Positions 44,901-56,900 of a stretch of 64,000 bases of DNA are shown here, piece by piece (within the stretch, counting starts at the first letter, position 1; each line of letters opens with the position of its first letter). The position numbers and the translations under genes are program-made. The notes below the pieces were generated by a model. It worked only from the letters and a program-made list of their open reading frames with translations. It ran no database searches and was not told the origin of the DNA. The stretch is from Argopecten irradians (taxonomy: Eukaryota > Mollusca > Bivalvia > Pectinida > Pectinidae): positions 5,570,255 through 5,634,254 of the forward strand of contig NC_091134.1 of NCBI RefSeq assembly GCF_041381155.1. The letters run 5' to 3'.

Positions 44901-47900
44901 TAACTTACTTTGTCTTTTACTATTTACATTATGTCTTATTTATAGTAACTAACTTTGTCTTTTACTATTTTTATTATGTCTTATTTATAGTAACTTACTT
45001 TGTCTTTTACTATTTACATTATGTCTTATTTATAGTAACTGACTTTGTCTTTTACTATTTACATTATGTCTTATTTATAGTAACTGACTTTGTCTTTTAC
45101 TATTTACATTATGTCTTATTTATAGTAACTAACTTTGTCTTTTACTATTTTATGTCTTATTTATAGTAACTACTTTGTCTTATTTTATTATAGTAACTAC
45201 TTTGTCTTTTACTATTTACATTATGTCTTATTTATAGTAACTAACTTTGTCTTTTACTATTTACATTATGTCTTATTTATGTATGATTTGTCTTATTATT
45301 TATAGTAACTGACTTTGTCTTTTACTATTTACATTATGTCTTATTTATAGTAACTGACTTTGTCTTTTACTATTTACATTATGTCTTATTTATAGTAACT
45401 GACTTTGTCTTTTACTATTTACATTATGTCTTATTTATAGTAACTAACTTTGTCTTTTACTATTTACATTATGTCTTATTTATAGTAACTAACTTTGTCT
45501 TTTACTATTTACATTATGTCTTATTTATTGTAACTAACTTTGTCTTTTACTATTTACATTATGTCTTATTTATTGTAACTAACTTTGTCTTTTACTATTT
45601 ACATTATGTCTTATTTATTGTAACTTACTTTGTCTTTTACTATTTACATTATGTCTTATTTATAGTAACTAACTTTGTCTTTTACTATTTACATTATGTC
45701 TTATTTATTGTAATATTTTATGTCTTATTTATAGTAACTACTTTGTCTTTTACTATTTACATTATGTTATTTATTTACTATGTTTACTTTCTTATATTAC
45801 TTATTTATTTATAGTACTACTTTGTCTTTTACTATATTTTATTATGTCTTATTTATAGTAACTAACTTTGTCTTTTACTATTTACATTATGTCTTATTTA
45901 TTAGTAACTACTTTGTCTTTACTATTTACATGTATTATGTAACTACTTGTCTTTACTTTTTACTTATGTCTTATTTATGTAACTACTTTGTCTTTTACTA
46001 TTTAATTATGTCTATTTATAGTAATTACTTGTCTTTTACTATTTCATTATGTTTATATGTAACTTTTATACTTTGTCTATTTGTACTACTTGTTTTACTA
46101 TTTACATTATGTCTTATTTATAGTAACTAACTTTGTCTTTTACTATTTACATTATGTCTTATTTATTGTAACTTACTTTGTCTTTTACTATTTACATGAT
46201 GTCTTATTTATAGTAACTAACTTTGTCTTTTACTATTTACATTATGTCTTATTTATAGTAACTAACTTTGTCTTTTACTATTTACATTATGTCTTATTTA
46301 TAGTAACTAACTTTGTCTTTTACTATTTACATTATGTCTTATTTATAGTAACTAACTTTGTCTTTTACTATTTACATTATGTCTTATTTATAGTAACTAA
46401 CTTTGTCTTTTACTATTTACATTATGTCTTATTTATAGTAACTAACTTTGTCTTTTACTATTTACATTATGTCTTATTTATTGTAACTAACTTTGTCTTT
46501 TACTATTTACATTATGTCTTATTTATAGTAACTTACTTTGTCTTTTACTATTTACATTATGTCTTATTTATAGTAACTTACTTTGTCTTTTACTATTTAC
46601 ATTATGTCTTATTTATAGTAACTTACTTTGTCTTTTACTATTTACATTATGTCTTATTTATAGTAACTAACTTTGTCTTTTACTATTTTTACATTATGTT
46701 TTACTTATAGTAACTACTTTGCTTTACTATTATGTCTATGTAACTACTTGTCTTTTATAGTCTTATTTATAGTAACTACTTTGTTCTTTTACTAATATTT
46801 CATTACTTGTCTTTATATTTATAGTAACTGACTTGTCTTATCTTTAGTACTACTATTTACATTATGTCTTATTTAAGTAACTACTTTGTCTTTAATTTAC
46901 TACTATATGTACTACTTTGTCTTTTACTATTTACTATTTTATGTCTTATTTATAGTAACTAACTTTGTCTTTTACTATTTACATTATGTCTTATTTATAG
47001 TAACTAACTTTGTCTTTTACTATTTACATTATGTCTTATTTATTGTAACTTACTTTGTTTTTTACTATTTACATTATGTCTTATTTATAGTAACTTACTT
47101 TGTTTTTTACCATTTACAGAGCACTAAAATTGGGTGCAGCTCCACTCCCTAAACGAGAATTTTCTCCTAAATACCCGTCTGAGAAGAATAAGGAGGTTGA
47201 TATGATAAACTACCTTCTAGACTGCTATGAGCGGGCTGGTATAGAGGAAAGAACAGCACCCATTGTGAGTATACTGTAAAAATACATATTACAATCAAAG
47301 TTTACAAGAAAGTTTAGCTTAGTTGGTATAGAACTGAGTAGTACAGTGATGGAGTTGCACAGTTACAGTAATTGTTATACTTACAGAAAATACAATTAGC
47401 ACAGACATGTTTTAGGGCAAAAGTTCTGACACACAAAAAAAAAACCAATGCTAAAATAATACAGTATTATATAGTAAAAAAAACCACGGAGTATAACGTA
47501 ACGCTTCCCAAAATGGAACACTTTTGAATTCTGTGATACAGAATTTTCAGTTTATAATCTAAACTAACAATAACTGTCCTGAACAAAAATTAAGGTGCCT
47601 AATAACTGTGACAGTTTTAATATGTCATTTTCTTTCCAGTTGCCTATTATCTGTATTTAAAAATTAAGAAAAATGAAATTTTGAAAAACTCTGGGAAACG
47701 ACGTCGTGCGACAACCCTAAAAACACCATATATTTTAAAATAAGAAAAACAATTGCTGAATTGAATATATTTGAAAGACATTTGACTTGAATAAACTAAA
47801 AAATGTTTGAACTTTCTGTAAATGAATTCAAACATTTTTTATCATACCTTGTTATTTATTAATCAAACTTTATTTAGGAGGTGTTCCATTTTTCGTACTC

Positions 47901-50900
47901 AAACTTAGGGCTTGACTGGGCATGCTTTAATGCTCTGTATTTATAATTAAACAAATCATGAAATTTAAAATAAAGGCATCTATTTGTGGAATATTAAGAA
48001 AAAAATCTGGATTCGAGCACAAGTAAATAAAAGTAAAAAGATATTAAATTTTAGAAATAAAAAAGGAAAATTGAATTTATTGTAAATAAGTTTTACTGTT
48101 TGTTGAATAAGAAAAAAGTGAGAGATTTCAAGTCCAGCTTAAAAAGATGCTATGGCTGTGTCTGTGTTTGTTGTTACAGAAAGCAAGTATCCCACCAATG
48201 AGTGTGATGTTGTCAACGACGAGAAATCAGTGTGTCTGCCATACAGTTCTGGTACTTCAAGGAGTGCTTACCCAACCCAGGTGAACTTTTTCTTCAATAA
48301 TTTTACTGTTTCAGTGTGAAAGATAGCGATGTAAAATGCCCTTTGGCAATAAGATTTATAGCTAGACTAAACTGAAGATATGAACATTTGAAAAATTAAT
48401 TTTATGTATTACTTTTGATCATGTGTTTATGTGGAAATGAAAATTGCTTATCAAATTGAATATTATATAAAGCAGTATCCTTGTGATTTAGAAGTAATTA
48501 ATATTAATTTAACAAACAATTTGATCGATTTTTAATAGAACTTGCAAATATAAGCATTCAGATTAAATTTACAATCTGACTTTAGCCAAGGAATATTTGA
48601 TACAGTGATGTCTATCTGTGATCTGTACCACATTCTGTTGATTTTGTGTGCAGGTCTATCTGTGATATGTACCACATTCTGTTGATTTTGTGTGCAGGTC
48701 TATCTGTGATATGTACCACATTCTGTTGATTTTGTGTGCAGGTCTATCTGTGATATGTACCACATTCTGTTGATTTTGTGTGCAGGTCTATCTGTGATAT
48801 GTACCACATTCTGTTGATTTTGTGTGCAGGTCTATCTGTGATATGTACCACATTCTGTTGATTTTGTGTGCAGGTCTATCTGTGATATGTACCACATTCT
48901 GTTGATTTTGTGTGCAGGTCTATCTGTGATATGTACTACAATTTGTTAATTTTGTGTGCAGGTCTATCTACCACATTCTGTTGATTTTGTGTGCAGGTCT
49001 ATCTGTGATATGTACCACATTCTGTTGATTTTGTGTGCAGGTCTATCTGTGATATGTACCACATTCTGTTGATTTTGTGTGCAGGTCTATCTGTGATATG
49101 TACCACATTCTGTTGATTTTGTGTGCAGGTCTATCTGTGCATATATGTACCACATTCTGTTGATTTTGTGTGCAGGTCTATCTGTGATATGTACCACATT
49201 CTGTTGATTTTGTGTGCAGGTCTATCTGTGATATGTACCACATTTGTTGATTTTGTGTGCACCACATTGAATGTTACACATTTGTTGTTTTGTGTGCAGG
49301 TCTATCTGTGATATGTACCACATTCTGTTGATTTTGTGTGCAGGTCTATCTGTGATATGTACCACATTCTGTTGATTTTGTGTGCAGGTCTATCTGTGAT
49401 ATGTACCACATTCTGTTGATTTTGTGTGCAGGTCTATCTGTGATATGTACCACATTCTGTTGATTTTGTGTGCAGGTCTATCTGTGATATGTACTACAAT
49501 TTGTTAATTTTGTGTGCAGGTCTATCTGTGATATGTACCACATTCTGTTGATTTTGTGTGCAGGTCTATTGGTGGAATGTCCATCCTGTTACCCTTCCTT
49601 CTCTCGCATAATCTTCCAAGAGGGTTTCTATCTGAGCTGGTTCAAACAACGTACCACGACAAAAATACATTTAATACGGTATGTCAGGTGTATTTTGTTT
49701 TCACTAATCGTTAACAAAATTTCAAAATTGCTTTAATTATATTTTATGATATTAAATTATTATTATATAACAATATTAAGATTGTTTTGATTTAGAAATG
49801 ATGATTTGTTTTCTGATTGTTATCTACAGAGTTTGATTTCCTGTTACAGGTGTTTGGCCCTGTGATACAGAGTCTGACAAGGTTGATACATACATTATCA
49901 CTAGACAATGAAGATTATCGTGATCCTCTCACAGTCCTGTCTGAATTATGTGAAGTGAAGAGTGGCAATACTAGACCTATATGTTCATTGGTAACGTAAC
50001 AAATGTTTTACATTTAATATTTGATAATGTTTTATTTGGAGTTAGACATCTGAGGCACCCTCTACTACACCATCAAAACTCTACAGGAAATAGTATGTTT
50101 ATGAACATTTAATAAAACAAGAATTTGAAACATATTATTTAATTTAAGTATAAAACTCATATATTTAAGTTACATCTTACACATACCTTAGTTAATGATT
50201 TTCACAAATTGTTACAAACCAGATTTTTTATTCATGTAGAAAAATTTTATGAATATTTATTAATTTAAATGATTATTGGTTTATTGTTTGCTTTTGTATC
50301 TGCTTTCAAAAGCTTTTCAGCCTTTTATATTTAGTAAATATATTTCTTTATCCAACTGTAAATGATTACTGGTATCTATAGTTCTTGTTTTGGTGTATGT
50401 AGATTGTTCAGCAGTCCAACTGGATACCAGAGGCACTATCTCAGGCTTCTGGCATGGAACTGGAGAAACTTACCTTACTGGGACCATTTCTAGGTCTCTC
50501 CGTGTTCGCAGAGGATAATGTAAGTTGCTCAGGATTTTTTTACTAAAAGTTAAATGATAATTATAAGTTCCTCACCGAAGAACTTACGTTTTGTTCAGGA
50601 TTACTACCAATTTAAATAGTTACGTGATAGAATTGTTTGTTCTATTGTCAGAAACTTTAGTATTTCCCTTCAAACGTTATGAGTAAAACAATTTACCTAT
50701 AAGTCTGTTGGTTTGTTTTAGGACAATGTAATATTTATTAATTTGATTTTTTGTAATAAATGAGTATAATTGTACTTATTATTTGACTCGTATCATGATC
50801 TTTTGATTTATTACTGTATCTCTTAGGAATGAAATTTCATGGTAGAGTACAAGTTAATCAACATTAAATTAAAAGTTCAGTAAAAATAGACAATAATAAA

Positions 50901-53900
50901 TTGTTCTAGTGTATAATTTACTCCTTGTTTGATTTCCAGACCAAGGTTGTGGAGAAGTACTTTTCTGGGCACCAACTCACACCAGAAAATACTAGACTTA
51001 TCCACCAGTCCTTACAACATGGAATGGAATATGTACGGGTAAGTCTCGGTTTACATTAAAAGTTTATATTAATCTGTAATTTAAGGAAAACCCAACCCTG
51101 ATCGTTTTTATTTTTTTAGCTCACCTGGTCCGAAGAACCAAGGTGAGCTTATGCCATACCGTGGCGTCTGTCGTCCGTCCGTCAACAATCGCCTTCTTCT
51201 CCCAAACTGCTGGTCGGAATTTAACAAAATTAAATGGAAACATCCTTATGGGGGTACTGACTGAGGGACGGGCCAAAAGGGGTCAATGGCTATTTCCATA
51301 TAAATGACTTCTCTGAAACTAAGCATAGAATATCACTTATAATGCAATGGTAGCATCCATATAGGGCAAGGATTCAAAATTGTATAAATAATGGGGCTGA
51401 CCCTCCGGTGGCCTGAGGGGCGGGGTCTTTGTGATAATTATTGAAGAAGAAAAAAACAGAATAGCGATACAGGCCCTCTGGGCCTCTTGTTTTAATTTTG
51501 TAGGATCCCAAACATTATCACCTTACCATTAATACTACACGGATCATCACTTCATCAATAATTTAGAAAGAAACAATTTGAAAGTAAATTCCCATAAAGC
51601 AGGTTGTTATGTTTCTTGATGTTGTCCTTATTACAGAAGTTTGCTATCTCTACAGAGATTAAACAATGGAATCTTACATTTGGTTGATATTGTAAAGAGT
51701 ATAGGTGTTCTGACATTAGTGATTCCAGTTGAACTACCGGTAAATTGATGCGACATGGAATGCATTTGGATTTTTCCATGATGGCACACTCATATGAATG
51801 ATATGCTTTTAATATAAAAGTCAAGTATTTTCAGTATTAACATATACATTGAAATAAATAATCCATGTAATTCCATCATATTTAATTATTCTCTGTCTTG
51901 TTTTGATGACAAATGAAAAATCTTGTGTCTGCCATCTTGGATCCAAGTGATATGCTTCAGAAAACAAACCGTTTGTGCCGGTACAGTTCTGCTGGTACGA
52001 CGCGGTCTATTTGAGATACAGCAGATTCATACCAGTACAACTTGTATACATTTTTTAAATCTGCAAAAAAAAAAATTAATGGATAATCTTAATTTTTGGT
52101 CAGAATCATGTTGTGGACCTTTATTGTTATTTTCAATGTTAATACTGTATTAATTTCATATGAATTATATATATATTGCTTTGTTTCAGAATGAGTTGTT
52201 CAAAGTCTTTCACAACATCCTCCTCAATTCTGAGAGTAGAGATGCCGCCCTTAACTTCATGGCTACAGCTTTAACACGAAATCTCAAGAAATCACAAATC
52301 CAGGTAAATTGTGGGAAAGCAATGATCATAATTAGTTAGATTATGGTCTGTGAATTGAAGGAAAAGTATTGATCATTGGAAGGATTTTAACTTTTCATCA
52401 TGGCAAAAACAATTGAAGCAAACAAAAGTTTAATGTTAAGAAAAAATATTTCAGAGTTGTGCATAAGATGAAGTAGAAAATCTGTTGAAGGAACTGTTAT
52501 TAATTGTAGAATTTCATTCGCACAGTTTATCAAATGTATAAAGAACTAATTGAATACCGATTTTATTAGCCCACCATCATCAGATGGTGTGCTTTTCAAA
52601 TTGCTTTTTGTCCGTGGTCTGTGGTCCATTCTTCAGCCGTCCATCCTTGCTTCCTTTTGTCCGTTAACATTTCTTGTTACCGCTATTTCTCAGCAATTAC
52701 TGAAGAGATCTTTCTCAAATTCCATGTGTAGGTTCCCCTAGGCCCTAGTTATGGAAATTGCATTTTGGGATCAATCGGTCAACAACCAGGCAGCCATCTT
52801 GAATTTTGATAGTTAAAGTTTGTCACTGCTATTTCTTAGAAAGTACAAAAGAGATCTCTCAATTTTCACATGTAGGTTCCCCTAGGGCCCTAGTTGTGCA
52901 TATTGCTTTTTGGGACCGATCAATCAACAAGATGACCACATGCCTTCATCTTGGAGTTTGACAATTGAAGTTTGCGACCGCTATTTCTCAGAAAGTAATG
53001 AAGGGATCTGATTCAAATTTCATGTGCATGTTTCCCTAGGTCCCTGGTTATGCATATTGCATTTAGGCACCAATTAGTGAATAAAATGGCCGACGGGCTA
53101 CCATCTTGGATTTTGACAATTGAAGTTGGTTACTGTTATTTATATCAGAAAGAACTCAAAGGATCTCTCTCAAATTGCATATGTAGTAATATGTAGTCAA
53201 AATTTGAAAAGCAGAGAAAAGATCCCTCTTTCCATTGTCAGAGGTTAATCATTCTTTGGTGGGTGCCAAGGTCCCTCAGGATCTCTTGTTCTGATAAAAC
53301 AAGTCTAAAACTAATTTTAATGGCATTTTCTGAAGTTTAGCATATCTATCTAATATGAGTTTCTGACATTATAAATTTGTTATAAATTTCACTAAATCCT
53401 GAGTATTTGTTTGAAATACCATTTATTGAAATGTTTGCTATACTTTTCCAGGTCGATGAGCGGCTAGTATCTGGGGACGGCTTCATGTTGAATCTTTTGT
53501 ATATTCTCCAAAAATTAGCAAAGAAAATAAATCTAGATAAAGTAAGTCTAATTCACACTATTTATTTTTATACATACATACAAGAACAATCCAAAACAAA
53601 TAATTGCCAATTGGTATGAATGATGGTGATAATGAAAATTATGTTATAATTGCATAATCTCAAACCTTTTTGTTTCTCTATGTGGAGACTGATAAGATAG
53701 AATATTCTAATAAATATTCTTTCTCTAACTAATTAATGTGATGCCAACTATTTGTAGAATTAAATCTACTATTATGAGATATATGCTTTCTCTAACTGAT
53801 AAACATGATGACAACTATTTATAAAATTAAATCCTACTTTGGTTTTCAGGTTGATGTGTACTACTTATTTCATCCCAATGCCAGAGTTAGCATCAAGTCT

Positions 53901-56900
53901 GAAACAAGACTGCGATCTCTTCCCGATGATGCAGATAAATGGGCACAAAGTCTTAGTAAGTTAACCTATTATCTAACTATTAGGACATTAATACATTTTG
54001 TACCCTAAAAAGGCCAATTACATCTAGATGTCCTTATCTGTAGGTACTTTGTGTTACTTTCTGATTCAGTTTAACCCAAACTAAATGGTTCTGACATACT
54101 ACAAGAAGACATGTGACATTTAAATTACACCAGATATTTCTTTTATCTATCAATGTTTAGGATGAACAGTCAAATGACAATTAAATGCTTGTTTCCTTTG
54201 TCATCTTCAGGCCTACTGTATTAGATGTTTCCATTTAGAAAACTAATGAAATGAAATTTTATTTCACATATGTCATAGATTGAACTATTATAATGTTGCT
54301 TATTCCATTTCAGAAGAACAGAAGAACCCACCCTGGCAGGAACCTAAATTTCCCACAGAATGTTTCTTCCTCACTCTTCACTGCCACCATCTGTCCATCA
54401 TACCAGTGTCCCGTCGCTACCAGAGACGGCTTCGTGCAATAAGAGATCTCAACCGTATGGTGGAGGAAATGGAGGCCGCCGAGCCTCAGTGGTCCCTTCT
54501 CCCTAACGCCTCACGAAACAAAGAGCTCCTCAAAAAGTGGAAGTCCCAAGCTCAGGTATGGAGGGTTATCAGAATTGAACATTACCTTTATATGCCTCAG
54601 CCATGAAAATAAAGTTCCCATGTTTCTTGTATCCCATACAATTCATAATTTATGGGAGACTTCACCCTACAAAATTCTTGTAAATAAACACTGTTGTAAT
54701 TAGTACCTTCAATTATCAATATATTATTTAACTTCTTAGTTATTGACTCAAATGTGCTAAAACTTAATTTGTATAGCTATGATAGTTTATGATGACTGAA
54801 GTTTTGGTTGTTGAGGAAAGCTTAGTCAGTACCTGAAGATAAGTTTGAAACACTGACCTGCAGCTATTACAACAATAAGTAATCTATGAGAACTGGAATA
54901 CATTAGATTTGTTTGACCCACAGCCTTTTAAGAGCTTACAGAAATAGGTATATCATGTTTCTAATATCATGCTTTTCATTTGATGAAAATTGTTTATTGT
55001 GGCGACAGAGACTACAAAAGAGCAAGCTTTGTGCTGATGCAGCTGTTCTGGATGAGAGTCTATTGATGCACTGTCTGGAATTCTACAGTTCTCTCGCAGA
55101 CTATATACTTAAAGCTATGGATCCCACGAATAGAGGGTAAACAATACACACGCTGATTTGTAAGCTACATATCAAGTACATGTGAAACAAAATTATTTAT
55201 TTTAGTTTATTTTATTATAATACATACAATATTCAAGTCTATGAAACATTAAGTCTTCTTTTCAAGGTAAGAAAGATGCGTATCTAATTTAAATAAATAA
55301 ATTGATGCCTGATCTTTAAATGGGAGAGGGGACATGAAGTGTTACCCATGTAGATATAGCTAGGCTTTGTTATATTCATTCCAATCTCATTTCAGTTAAA
55401 ATGACTAATTTCAGGATATACCACTGCAATTTTTACATCGGCAGAAAGATTTAATTTTGAATACACAATTTTTTTAACATATTGAATGGTTAAATTTAAG
55501 AATAACAATTCAGATAAGTTCCCAGATAAATAGAATGATATAATTTAGTAAGTGATTTTGAATATGTTTCAGAATGACATTACCATTACCTGATGACATT
55601 CCAATGCAGTTCTCAGCACTACCAGACTTCTATCTGGAGGACATAGCTGACTTCCTTCTGTTCGCACTTCAGTAAGTAACCGACAAGCTCATGACATGAA
55701 ACTTTTAAACCAGTTTTCTTTCATGGCCTCTATATTTCCCCATTTGTGTTTCAAAACAAATTTGCAAAAATTTACCTTTTTATCCCCCGCCCAACGAAGT
55801 TGGCGGGGATATACAAATGGGTTCCGTCCGGCTGTCCGTCCGTACGAATGGTTTCCAGAGCATAACTCTAAAACCAGTTGAGATATTCCCACGAAACTTC
55901 ATACACACATTGTTCTTATGGTCTAGTAGTGCCTTTTGCTATTTTTAGGTTTTCATTTTTTGCATTTTTTCCGTAACCATGGAAACATTGCTGAAAATAT
56001 CATTTTTTTGTACCAGGTTTGTTTCCGGAGCATAACTCTAAAACCAGAAGAGATATTTCCACGAAACTTCAGAGACACATTGTTCTTATGGTCTAGTAGT
56101 GCCTTTTGCTATTTTAAGGTTTTCACTTTGTACTTTTTTCTGTAACCATGGAAACATTGCTGAAAATGGCAGATTTTTGTACCAGGTTTGTTTCCGCAGC
56201 ATAACTGGAAAACCGGTTGAGATATATGCACAGAACTCCATAGGCACATTAGTCTTATGGTCTAGTAGTGCCTTTTGCTATTTTAAGGTTTTCACTTTTT
56301 GTACTTTTTTCTGTAACCATGGAAACATTGCTGAAAATGGCAGATTTTAATGTAAGAATCGTTTCCGGAGCACAACTCTAAAAGCAGCAGAGATATTTCC
56401 ATGAAACTTCATAGACACATTGTTCTTATGATCTAGTAGTGCCTTTTGCTATTTTTAGGTTTTCACTTTTTGTGCTTTTTTCTGTACGATAGAAACATTG
56501 CTGAAAATATCATATTTTTGTAGCAGGTTCATTTCCAGAGCATAACTCTAAAACCAGCACAGATATTTCCATGAAACTTCATAGACACATTCTTTTTATG
56601 GTCTAGTAGTACCTTTTGCTATTTTTAGGTTTTCCTTTTTTTGCACTTTTTCTGTTACCATGGAAACATTGCTGAAAATATCATGGTAAATGGTAAATGT
56701 TACTTTGCAAAACTCCACCCATCTTTGTGTGAAATTCATTTTGGGACTCTTTTGTCTATGAAATCATTACGCCGTCATCTCAGCCAATCAGAAGCAACGT
56801 TACAAACGGCAACGCCATTTTTTCCTTTATGGACTGATAAAGTAAATTTTTAAGCCAATGAAAATGCTCGTTACATGCAAAATTGAATTATTCTAATATA

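Noticed and set aside
43331..47152. Plus-strand open frames repeating [15 protein letters not shown]
   Set aside because: Artefact of the 45-bp unit (15 codons) in UBE4B intron 6. Frames break wherever the unit loses a base.
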